Source: Rhizobiaceae bacterium
GTDB lineage: Bacteria > Pseudomonadota > Alphaproteobacteria > Rhizobiales > Rhizobiaceae
Direction: 5' to 3'
Length of the DNA stretch: 57,022 nt
NCBI GenBank assembly: GCA_016742175.1
Contig: JACVCH010000012.1
Span: 1-57,022 of the forward strand
The notes under the pieces were generated by a model. The model made no database searches and had not been told where the DNA came from. It saw only the letters and a program-made list of their open reading frames with translations. Position 1 is the first letter of the stretch; the number at the start of each line of letters is the position of its first letter. Positions 49,208 through 57,022 of the stretch are shown here, piece after piece. The position numbers and the translations under genes were made by a program.

Positions 49208-52200
49208 GTGTTTGTTAAAGCGACCGGGGGCCATTGTGCGACTCTAGGAATTGGAAAGCAAATCGGCCATCATGAAGCGTTCTGTATGGTCGAATATTTT
49301 GATTCTCCTACTTCCGAAAGCGTGGTTTACAATATTGACCGAAAGTTTATAGAGCGCATTAGTATTGCTAAACAAACTCGCGTCTATTGCTTCGATTCAA
49401 AAAACGCGAAGTGGGAAATTGGCCACTTACTGGACGATAGTGGCGATAGCCAACTAATCCAGTTCGCCGAGAACAGAACAAGACGCTTGAGTTGTGATTC
49501 GGTGTTCGTCAGATGCAGTCTCCCAATCGGGGATCCTACATCATTTCTAGCCAATTTGATAACCGAAAGCCCTCGATTTTCAACCGGGCGAAGCGCTTTC
49601 GTACGCTCTCAAACGTACCAACGCGCAGCGTCGAAGGGTATGTCTGCACTGCTTGCATGCGCTGTGGAACTCGAACCGCATCAGGTTGAGATTGTGCGAC
49701 GCATCTTACAAGATCCGGTGCAGCGTTACCTGCTCGCCGACGAAGTAGGGCTCGGAAAGACAATCGAAGCCGGCGTCCTCATCCGTCAATGCGTCCTCGA
49801 TATGGGACCGGGCTGTACGGTTCTAGTGACCGTCCCTGCGCCGCTGGTAAACCAGTGGCGCACAGAGCTTTCCGACAAGTTCTTTCTTGGACATCACCTC
49901 AATCGCAGCGTTCATGTGATTTCACATGACGACGATGAACACATTCGAGCGATCCTGCCGAAGGCGACGATGCTCGTCATCGATGAGGCGCACCACTTGA
50001 TCGATCTCGGTATCGCAAATGCAACTGGTGTGTACCAAGACATCGCCGCCGTTGCACAAGAAATTGAGCGAGTCCTTTTGTTGTCGGCAACACCTGCGCT
50101 GCATAACGAGCGCGGATTTTTGAGGATGCTCCATCTCCTCGATCCGCTGACATATCCGCTCGATGGCGAGGATTCGTTCCGACGCAAGGTGGAGAGCCGA
50201 CAGGAGGTGGCAGAAATCATCGCCGGCTTAACATCGGAAAATGTGTTGTTTCTCGATCATGTGCTTGATCAATTGCGCCAGCTTTTTCCACGAGACGAAA
50301 TACTTCAGGAACACGTTGCGAAACTCGCTGACATTGTAGACACGATGCCTGACGGTAGCGACCCAGTTCTGAATAGGGCGATCGACGAATTGCATGCCCA
50401 TCTGAGCGAAGTTTACAGACTGCACCGGCGCATCTTGCGTCATCGTCGTCGGACCCTTGGTGCACTCGTTCCAGGTAGATCAGGGGCCGAAGTCGTGCAT
50501 TACCGCAGCAGCGATCGGGCAGCCCTTAGCGATGCAATGGCAAATTGGCAGTTTCGGGAGGCGACAAAGATCGACGAAGCCGGCGAAGCCCTCTGGGCGG
50601 ATCGCGCGAAAACCTTTTGGCGCGTGCTTGATCGCGGATCGCAATATCCGAGTTCCGGGGCCGGAATAGTTAGTCTTCTGGCGCAGCGACCCGGCAAGAT
50701 TAGTGATACAGCACGGTTCGATGCGGTCCGCCAGTGTCTGGGTCGCTCCGGTCTATTCGAAGATCGCGCCGACGCGCTCATCAAGGCGCTTGAGCCGTTA
50801 GTGAGTACGGACACGAAATGCATCGTGTTTTGTTCCGATACCAAGTCTGCCGATCGTCTAGCAAAGAGGATCGCTGACCGACTGGGTATAAAGGTCGACC
50901 GCCATGATCCCGGCAGCGACCGTTGGACGGCCTTTAATGACGACATCAACCGACTCGTTCTTGTTTGCGATCGACGGGCGGAAGAGGGCCTCAATCTCCA
51001 AGGCGGCAAGAAGACTGTGGTCCACTACGACGTTCCGTTCAATCCGAATCGAATCGAACAACGTTTAGGCCGTGCCGATCGCTACGGATCTGAACACGCC
51101 GTGCGCTCTGTCGTGCTCGCTTGCGAGGACGATCCGTTTGAGATGGCTTGGATCGACTATCTCGATTCGGCGCTTAGAGTATTCGACCGATCCGTGGCGA
51201 GCCTTCAATACTTGTTAGAAAACACTATGCGAAACCTAGCGCTTCCTCTGTTGATCGAAGGCCCAGAAGGGATCACTGAACTCACGGCGAAGAGCAAAGG
51301 AGAGCATGGGGAGATCGAGCGAGAAATCTCGGCGATTGATCAGCAGGATGGCCTCGACGCCCTCGGCACCCCCCCGGAAACTCTCTTCGACGATCTTTCC
51401 GCAGTCGAGGAGAACTGGCTCACGATAGCAGGAGATACAAATACGTGGGTTGAACACACGCTGCAATTTGAGCGTCTGGAGGAGCCGCGCCTCGCCCCGA
51501 GCATTGGTGAAGCGACGCCCTTCCGATATACTTACTCCACCGTTCCTCGGCGCCATACGCTCATTCCGCTCCAAACTTTTTTGGCACATAGCGACGCTGT
51601 CAGTGGCCCCGCTCGGAGTCATCCGCGAGAAAACACGACGATCAGAACTATGCCCTACACGTATCGCCGGCGAACCGCGCTGCATCCGCGTGCGCGCGCC
51701 AATGGTGTGGGGTTGCTTCGCTATGGCGATGACCTAATCGGCGGAATCTCGGCTTTCACAGAGTCGGATGATCGCGGCCGATGTTTTGCCATGTGGCGTT
51801 TCGCCCCCGATTACTCTGGTGACCCTGTTGCGGACATCTACTTTCGGTTCGACTTCGTTATTGAAACCGACATCAACGCTGCTGCCTGCGTACTGGTGGA
51901 TCATGATCGCGACACGCGCGCCGCGCGAGCTGCGGTGCGTCGACGTGGCGATATGGCGCTCGCGCCTTTCTACCGATCCATTTGGCTCGACCGGGAGCTT
52001 ACGCGCGTGCGTGACGCATCGCTGCTTTCGCGTCTAGAGCGCCCTTATTCAGTCGAACCGGATCGCAGCGGATCGTTTGATCTCGACCTTGATGCGCGGC
52101 GGTGGCGGCGGTTGTTTGCACTGCAGGTTCCCGAGTTGTCATATTGGTCTGAGCTTTGCCATAAAGCGCGTACGAAAGCCGAGGATACGCTGAGGACTGA

Positions 52201-52456
52201 GCCAGATTTAATCGTCAGTCTTGCGCATGCCGAGGAACGCGCTGCCCGCATTGATCGCGGACATATTGGCCAATTACGCGCGCGTGCCTGCGCCGATGCT
52301 ACTGTTCTGAAAGACGACGAACTAGTTTTCGAGGGGCTACTTGCTGCGGCCTTACGAAGTGGCATACGTGTCCCTCAGGTCCGGCTCGATACGATTGGTG
52401 TAGTCTTCGTCTCCGATAGTTCTGCCGCGACCGATCGAATTTCGGGTGGCACCTAG
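49208..52456 (+). CDS. dpdE: SNF2-type helicase, DpdE-like (7-deazapurine DNA modification system)
   Basis: A 1082-residue superfamily 2 helicase of the SNF2/RapA type. Residues 1-150 form a small N-terminal domain (GIGKQIG, MVEYFDSP, QTRVYCFD). Helicase motifs follow: I LLADEVGLGKTIEAGV (about 175-190), Ia VTVPAPLVNQWRTEL, II VIDEAHHLID (about 258-267), III LLLSATPALHNERG, V DRRAEEGLNLQGG and VI NRIEQRLGRADRYG (about 613-626). The C-terminal 400 residues match nothing I know. Size, N-terminal style and the three genes that follow fit DpdE. GTG 49208 is the likely start; base composition at the start is AT-richer than the chromosome. Its stop overlaps the next start by one base (TAGTG). Confidence 0.78.
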   Translation: MFVKATGGHCATLGIGKQIGHHEAFCMVEYFDSPTSESVVYNIDRKFIERISIAKQTRVYCFDSKNAKWEIGHLLDDSGDSQLIQFAENRTRRLSCDSVFVRCSLPIGDPTSFLANLITESPRFSTGRSAFVRSQTYQRAASKGMSALLACAVELEPHQVEIVRRILQDPVQRYLLADEVGLGKTIEAGVLIRQCVLDMGPGCTVLVTVPAPLVNQWRTELSDKFFLGHHLNRSVHVISHDDDEHIRAILPKATMLVIDEAHHLIDLGIANATGVYQDIAAVAQEIERVLLLSATPALHNERGFLRMLHLLDPLTYPLDGEDSFRRKVESRQEVAEIIAGLTSENVLFLDHVLDQLRQLFPRDEILQEHVAKLADIVDTMPDGSDPVLNRAIDELHAHLSEVYRLHRRILRHRRRTLGALVPGRSGAEVVHYRSSDRAALSDAMANWQFREATKIDEAGEALWADRAKTFWRVLDRGSQYPSSGAGIVSLLAQRPGKISDTARFDAVRQCLGRSGLFEDRADALIKALEPLVSTDTKCIVFCSDTKSADRLAKRIADRLGIKVDRHDPGSDRWTAFNDDINRLVLVCDRRAEEGLNLQGGKKTVVHYDVPFNPNRIEQRLGRADRYGSEHAVRSVVLACEDDPFEMAWIDYLDSALRVFDRSVASLQYLLENTMRNLALPLLIEGPEGITELTAKSKGEHGEIEREISAIDQQDGLDALGTPPETLFDDLSAVEENWLTIAGDTNTWVEHTLQFERLEEPRLAPSIGEATPFRYTYSTVPRRHTLIPLQTFLAHSDAVSGPARSHPRENTTIRTMPYTYRRRTALHPRARANGVGLLRYGDDLIGGISAFTESDDRGRCFAMWRFAPDYSGDPVADIYFRFDFVIETDINAAACVLVDHDRDTRAARAAVRRRGDMALAPFYRSIWLDRELTRVRDASLLSRLERPYSVEPDRSGSFDLDLDARRWRRLFALQVPELSYWSELCHKARTKAEDTLRTEPDLIVSLAHAEERAARIDRGHIGQLRARACADATVLKDDELVFEGLLAAALRSGIRVPQVRLDTIGVVFVSDSSAATDRISGGT

Positions 52457-55041
52457 TGGCGGAGCTTGACTTCGGCAGTTTGCAAGATGTCCTGCTGGAC
52501 CTCAAAAAGCTGGAATGCCAGTTTTCCATGTCGGACGGCGTGTTTGACAGACTTGCGCAGATTCTGCGCGCGTCGCAGGGGGCCAGTCGGCTCCAGAGCC
52601 CGCAGGATGCGATGGCGCTCTTTAGGCACGTGCTGCGGCGGCAGTCGCTACGCTCCGGCCAACAAGCCCAACTGCGAGTCCCTTCGGGCGCCGGTTGGCC
52701 AGACCGCACGGAGTGGGCCGGTTGTGGTATCCGCGCCCATAGCGAAGCGAACGGCCATTTCCTTATCGAAGCTCGACCGTGGCGCGCTGATTGGCTTGAA
52801 GAAAGCGACAATCCCGTCTTTGAGGATATCTTCGCGGAGCGGAACGTCCGGCTCGACTGGCAACGACCGATCGATCCATTTCTCGGCGAGGCGAGCGGCT
52901 TCGACAGTTATGTGTCGCCCGGTCAGCGCGAGGCCGTGCGGAGCGCCTTCTTGTTGCCGGCCGGAGAGACACTCGTCATTTCCTTGCCGACCGGGTCAGG
53001 CAAAAGCTTCGTTGCCCAGGCCCCCGTGCTCGCTCGTGGTTTGGAAGGCGGTCTATCGCTTTGTGTCGTGCCCACGACCGCGCTGGGGCTTGATCAGGCG
53101 CGGCAGATGCTTCAGATGCTCAAGCGCCGCTTTCCACGCCGAGAGGTGCCCGCGCTTGCGTGGCACGCGGGCCTCGGCGCGGCAGATCGCGCCGGAATCA
53201 AGGCCGCGATCCGCGAGGGTCGCCAAGGCATTCTTTACTGTTCGCCGGAGGCCGTGACGGGCGCGCTTCTGCCCTCGCTCTACGATGCGGCGCGCGCTGG
53301 CCTGCTTTCTTACCTCATCGTCGATGAGGCTCATCTGGTCAGCCAGTGGGGCGACGGTTTTCGTCCTGCCTTTCAAATGCTTGCTGGCGTGCGGCGCGGG
53401 TTGCTGGATGCTTGTCCCGACGCTCGCCGCTTCAGGACGCTGCTGATGTCGGCGACCCTGACGCCCGACACGTTGCAAACGATCGACGCGCTGTTCGGCC
53501 CGGCGCGCACTGTACAAATGGTCGCCTCGGTCCATCTTCGGCCAGAGCCGCAGTATTGGGTGCACCGCGAGGACGATCCAGAGGAGAAGGATCGGAAGGT
53601 TCTTGAACTGCTGAGACACGCGCCGCGACCCTTCATTCTTTACGTGACGAAGCGAAACGATGCAAAACGATGGGCGAGACTGCTACGTGGCAAGGGCTAT
53701 GCGCGGATCGATTGCTTTCATGGCGAGACAGCAGATGCCGACCGTCGTCGCATCATAGACCAATGGTCCGAAAACCGCCTCGATGGGATCGTCGCTACGT
53801 CTGCCTTCGGAGTGGGTATCGACAAGCGCGACGTTCGCACCGTCATCCACGCTGCCGTGCCCGAGACGCTCGATCGCTTCTACCAGGAGGTGGGACGCGG
53901 CGGACGCGATGGCTCTCCCTCGGCTTCATTCTTGATCTACTCGCGCGAAGACCAAGAGACCGCCAACCAAATTGCGTCGCCGTCCCTGATCAGCGACGAC
54001 CTTGCGTTTGAGCGGTGGTCGACAATGTACGGTCACAGCACGCAACTGGACACGATCGGGCAGTTGCTCGAGGTGGATCTGGCGGTGGTTCCCCCACGGC
54101 TTCGGCGACAGTCGGACTACAATCAATCCTGGAACATGCGCACGCTGATCATGATGGCTCGAGCCGGCATGCTCGGATTGGAATCACAACCGCCAGCCCG
54201 CATTGCCCAGCAGGAGGAAGAGAGCGGAGCAGCCTTCGAACTTCGCAGCGAAGAGCATTGGTCGGAATATTTTCAGCGGACCGTCGTGGGCATGTCTGAG
54301 TTGGGGCATCTGAGTCGCGAACGGTTCGACGCGCGGATCGGTCAGGAACGGCAGCGTTCGTTCGATGCTGCGACCGAAAATCGTGAAATGCTCGCCAGAC
54401 TGCTGAGCGGGTCGACCGAAATTTCGTTGCTGCTGGACCTGCTCTATCGCAGCAACGCGCCGGGGCGCTCGGTAATTGTGTCGCGCGCGTGCGGCGGATG
54501 CCCGGCCCATCGGCGCGAGGGAACGGTCAATACCGATTATTCGGCGCCTCCCGCCTACGGGATCGAGCAGGTCGGCCATTTCGACCTCAGTTTGTTCGTC
54601 GATCGTTTCCCGCAGCTTGATTTGAGCGAGCCGATCATCATGCCCATCGACGACCCGACCGATGATGTTTCGCTTGTAGGCCTGCTACGCGATTTTGTCG
54701 CGATGTTCGGCGTTCGGGAGATCGCTACCTCCGCCACGTTCCGTCAGCAAAATCCCGCGTTGTCGAGCCTTCACAAGCAGAGCAGCGAACATGTACTGCT
54801 TCTGCAGATGCTCGAAGAGGAAGCAATTCGTCCCTCGTCCTATGAACTCCCGCGTGTCACGGTTTGGACTGGTCCGCCCGCTACGACCCTGCCAAAGCAC
54901 CTGTTCACCATCAACCGCCCGCTGCATGTAATCATGGCGCCGGCCTCGACGCCGGACCCCTGGAACTACGCGCGCCGCATCGCCGACACCGGTTCCAATG
55001 TGCTAGCGGTCGATCAATTCAAGATCGGAGCACGCCTGTGA
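52456..55041 (+). CDS. dpdF: RecQ-like DNA helicase, DpdF-like
   Basis: An 861-residue superfamily 2 helicase. After about 150 N-terminal residues come motif I SLPTGSGKSFVAQ (about residue 175), motif II with the RecQ hallmark VDEAHLVSQWGDGFRPAF (about 288), motif III LLMSATLTPDT, motif V VATSAFGVGIDKRDV and motif VI RFYQEVGRGGRDG (about 472). The C-terminal 380 residues lack a clear RecQ HRDC domain but have a short Cys cluster, SRACGGCPAH. DpdF of the Dpd system is described as a RecQ-family helicase of this size. GTG 52456 overlaps the upstream stop; translation is probably coupled. It overlaps the next gene by 4 bases (GTGA). Confidence 0.78.
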   Translation: MAELDFGSLQDVLLDLKKLECQFSMSDGVFDRLAQILRASQGASRLQSPQDAMALFRHVLRRQSLRSGQQAQLRVPSGAGWPDRTEWAGCGIRAHSEANGHFLIEARPWRADWLEESDNPVFEDIFAERNVRLDWQRPIDPFLGEASGFDSYVSPGQREAVRSAFLLPAGETLVISLPTGSGKSFVAQAPVLARGLEGGLSLCVVPTTALGLDQARQMLQMLKRRFPRREVPALAWHAGLGAADRAGIKAAIREGRQGILYCSPEAVTGALLPSLYDAARAGLLSYLIVDEAHLVSQWGDGFRPAFQMLAGVRRGLLDACPDARRFRTLLMSATLTPDTLQTIDALFGPARTVQMVASVHLRPEPQYWVHREDDPEEKDRKVLELLRHAPRPFILYVTKRNDAKRWARLLRGKGYARIDCFHGETADADRRRIIDQWSENRLDGIVATSAFGVGIDKRDVRTVIHAAVPETLDRFYQEVGRGGRDGSPSASFLIYSREDQETANQIASPSLISDDLAFERWSTMYGHSTQLDTIGQLLEVDLAVVPPRLRRQSDYNQSWNMRTLIMMARAGMLGLESQPPARIAQQEEESGAAFELRSEEHWSEYFQRTVVGMSELGHLSRERFDARIGQERQRSFDAATENREMLARLLSGSTEISLLLDLLYRSNAPGRSVIVSRACGGCPAHRREGTVNTDYSAPPAYGIEQVGHFDLSLFVDRFPQLDLSEPIIMPIDDPTDDVSLVGLLRDFVAMFGVREIATSATFRQQNPALSSLHKQSSEHVLLLQMLEEEAIRPSSYELPRVTVWTGPPATTLPKHLFTINRPLHVIMAPASTPDPWNYARRIADTGSNVLAVDQFKIGARL

Positions 55042-55940
55042 GTATCCTCAACCAAGCCAGTGACGGGCTGTTCAACGTGCTGATCGTGTTGGTTCGCGCA
55101 CTTGTCCGTTTCGGTCCAAAGGGTCGCGAGGATCTGATCCTCGCATGCGGCGGCGCGATCGACGCCTTCGACACCAGTCAGTTGACTAGAACCCTGAATC
55201 GCTGGACCGAACTTGGTCTTTTCGACGAGGAAGGCGGGTCCGTCGTCATCACCGAACCCTACCGTTCTGCGCTCGGCAAGAGCGCCGACGAAGCCGAAGC
55301 ACGCCTGCCGAAGGTGGCTCGGACAGTGGTATTGCAGCCGACGAACAACACGCGTTTCTGGGAAAGCGAGGGTGCCAAGAGCGCGGACCTGTCGCGCGGC
55401 GTGGCGTGGATGCTCGCTCAGGACGTCTATGCGCTAGACGTCAATTCCGACCGACTGGCTGAGCTTGAAGGGCGCCAGTTGATTGACAGCGGAACGCAGA
55501 AGATCGCCCAGAACAATACGCGCTGGAATGGCCTTAAGACGTGGATGCTGTATCTCGGGTTCGCGCGCGATGGCATGCAGTGGGCAGTCGATCCCACGCA
55601 GGCGCTGCGCGAGGCACTTCCAGACATTTACGGGTCGTACCGCGAATTATCCGCGCCTGCGTTCGTAGAGCGTGCAGCCTCGGTTCTTCCGGTCCTCGAC
55701 GGGGGCGCCTACCGGATTCAGGTTGAGGGCGCCTTAAAGGAAAGCGTTTGGCCCCGCCGCCGTGCCGGCATCGCCTCATCGTCACTGTCGCGAGCAATCC
55801 AGCGTCTCGATCGTGAGGGCTTTGTCACAATTTCGAACAGGAGCGACACTGAAGGCGTCGTGTCGCTCACCGGCAGCAATGCGCGAACCTGGCGGGATGT
55901 ATCGCATGTGGCCCTGGTCCAAGCAGGAAAGGCGCGCTAA
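55038..55940 (+). CDS. dpdG: DpdG-like protein
   Basis: A 300-residue protein with no catalytic motif that I can see. The N-terminal 75 residues (GLFNVLIVLVRALVRFGPKG, LTRTLNRWTELGLFDEEGG) and the C-terminal region (SSLSRAIQRLDREGFVTISN) both look like winged helix-turn-helix folds, suggesting DNA or protein binding. By order and length it corresponds to DpdG, a protein of unknown function found between DpdF and DpdH. GTG 55038 overlaps the upstream stop by four bases and its own TAA overlaps the next ATG by one (TAATG). Confidence 0.72.
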   Translation: MSILNQASDGLFNVLIVLVRALVRFGPKGREDLILACGGAIDAFDTSQLTRTLNRWTELGLFDEEGGSVVITEPYRSALGKSADEAEARLPKVARTVVLQPTNNTRFWESEGAKSADLSRGVAWMLAQDVYALDVNSDRLAELEGRQLIDSGTQKIAQNNTRWNGLKTWMLYLGFARDGMQWAVDPTQALREALPDIYGSYRELSAPAFVERAASVLPVLDGGAYRIQVEGALKESVWPRRRAGIASSSLSRAIQRLDREGFVTISNRSDTEGVVSLTGSNARTWRDVSHVALVQAGKAR

Positions 55941-57022
55941 TGCTCGAGAGATATTGGCCGGAAGCGGATGAGGTCAACGCGTGCATCAAGAACGAAGCCG
56001 AGACGGCGGACGTATCAGTGCTGCTGGCGGTTCATCAACCCACTCCGCTCTCGACGCGAAATGCCGGCACAAATATTGAGACTGCGGCATCCGAGCAGGA
56101 GTTGCTCGATGCCTTTCTTTCCGACGACGTGCCGGGCGGATATCTGCTTTTTCCGATCACCGGCCCTTCCGGCGTGGGCAAGTCGCACATCATCCGTTGG
56201 CTCGACGCGCAGCTTCAGCGTTTGCCCCAGCGCGAACGTCTTCACATCATCCGTATTCCCAAAAGCGCAAGTCTCCGACGCGTCGTCGAACTTATCTTGG
56301 AGCCCCTAGAAGGCGACATACGGTTCGAAAAACCGCGTTCGGAACTTTCGCGCGCAGTCGCGGAAGTCGACAAGCGCAAGGCCGTAGTGCTGTTCCGCGC
56401 GCAGATCGAGAATGCGTTGGCGAGCCGCGAGGAAGCTCTGCTGCTGGAGATTCGTGAACATTCGGATCGGGCGGCAGAGTTGAGGCCGCTGCTTGGCCAT
56501 GCTCGGATGCTGCCGAAGCTATTCGGCGACGCGGCGCTGAAGGACCATTTTGACGAGACCGTCCTCGCCCGGGTGATCGCACGCGCCCTCCGTGGCCGGG
56601 ACGACGATGCTGAAGGTGACGAGACCCAATCGCAGTTCTTTGCTGAGGATCTGCTCCTTCCCGACACGGTAAATCTCAACGAAGCGGCGCTACCGGTAAA
56701 GACCTATTATCAGACCCAACTTGCGGTCCAGGACACCCGCCGCCGCCAAGGCGCGGCCGACCTTCTTAACACGATAGTCGATGCGGCGATCGGCAACGTC
56801 TTTCAACTCGAGCAGAGCACTGGCGGCATTACCTTGCAGGACATCATCCTCGGGATCCGCGAGATCCTGCTGAAGGATGATATGGACCTGATCCTCCTCG
56901 TCGAGGACTTCGCCGCGCTGTCGGGCATTCAAGACGTGCTGCTCAAGGTCTGCGTGCAGGAGGGCACTCATGACGGCAAGAAGGTGCGCGCCACGATGCG
57001 CACGGCGCTCGCGCTCACCGAC
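55940..57022 (+). CDS. dpdH: P-loop ATPase, DpdH-like (3' end cut by window edge)
   Basis: At least 361 residues of a large P-loop ATPase, cut by the right edge of the window. The N-terminal 60 residues (MLERYWPEADEV) are unclassified. Walker A is ITGPSGVGKSHIIRWLDA (about residues 73-90) and a Walker B-like LILLVEDFAALSG follows near residue 316, as in STAND/AAA-type ATPases. By order after DpdG it matches DpdH, a protein near 1000 residues. AGGAAAGG lies upstream of the ATG. The rest of this gene, and any dpdA-D, I-K genes, must be to the right of the window. Confidence 0.75.
   Translation, partial: MLERYWPEADEVNACIKNEAETADVSVLLAVHQPTPLSTRNAGTNIETAASEQELLDAFLSDDVPGGYLLFPITGPSGVGKSHIIRWLDAQLQRLPQRERLHIIRIPKSASLRRVVELILEPLEGDIRFEKPRSELSRAVAEVDKRKAVVLFRAQIENALASREEALLLEIREHSDRAAELRPLLGHARMLPKLFGDAALKDHFDETVLARVIARALRGRDDDAEGDETQSQFFAEDLLLPDTVNLNEAALPVKTYYQTQLAVQDTRRRQGAADLLNTIVDAAIGNVFQLEQSTGGITLQDIILGIREILLKDDMDLILLVEDFAALSGIQDVLLKVCVQEGTHDGKKVRATMRTALALTD

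Noticed and set aside
49208-55041. Helicase pair considered as DISARM or another two-helicase defence system
   Set aside because: DISARM needs a DUF1998 protein, which I do not see. The RecQ-like second helicase, the 300-residue third gene and the P-loop fourth gene fit dpdE-F-G-H better.

Overview
The window is GC-rich chromosomal DNA of an alphaproteobacterium, most likely of the order Hyphomicrobiales (Rhizobiales; Mesorhizobium/Phyllobacteriaceae-like). The reasons are the codon bias towards G/C, the rpmH-rnpA-yidC-engB block, a soluble fdsGBA-fdhD-fdsD formate dehydrogenase operon, and numerous paired palindromic intergenic repeats. No species can be named from the sequence alone.

Region by region. 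(1) 1-6.4 kb: two NtaA/SnaA/DszA-type flavin monooxygenases (the first cut by the left edge) and a LysR regulator on the minus strand. Divergent from them is a dipeptide-type ABC transporter in which the two permease genes appear collapsed into one DppB-DppC chimera, followed by dppD and dppF. (2) 6.4-18 kb: a DUF924 protein, an acyl-CoA ligase with a histone-H1-like Ala/Lys/Pro tail, a HAD phosphatase and pgi, a MocR regulator with repeated operator-like sites, a non-pyrrolysine MttB-family protein, a CoxG-like protein, a PaaG-like enoyl-CoA hydratase/isomerase and an Mrp ATPase. (3) 18-25.8 kb: a LysR regulator and the NAD-dependent formate dehydrogenase operon, with a long palindromic repeat in three of its four gene junctions. 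(4) 25.8-36.6 kb: a minus-strand seven-gene operon (aldehyde dehydrogenase, LivKHMGF-type ABC transporter, second aldehyde dehydrogenase) divergent from an AraC regulator, then a cytosine-deaminase-like amidohydrolase. The last ATPase of the transporter carries an unusual basic C-terminal tail of about 270 residues. (5) 36.6-44.7 kb: conserved core genes (engB, fasciclin protein, yidC, rnpA, rpmH), then a TVP38/DedA-like membrane protein, a dihydrolipoamide-dehydrogenase-like flavoprotein, an orphan histidine kinase and tRNA-Arg(ACG).

(6) 44.7-57.0 kb is accessory DNA starting directly after the tRNA-Arg gene: an IS91-type element with its own tyrosine recombinase, an IS110-family element, and then four tightly coupled genes that are AT-richer than the rest, at least at their start. 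They encode a SNF2-type helicase, a RecQ-like helicase, a winged-helix-like protein and a P-loop ATPase cut by the right edge. Their order, sizes and motifs match dpdE-dpdF-dpdG-dpdH of the Dpd system, which in other bacteria inserts 7-deazaguanine derivatives in DNA and is thought to couple this to restriction. The modification genes (dpdA, dpdB, dpdC and preQ0 synthesis) are not in the window and would be expected beyond its right edge. This is the most interesting part of the window.
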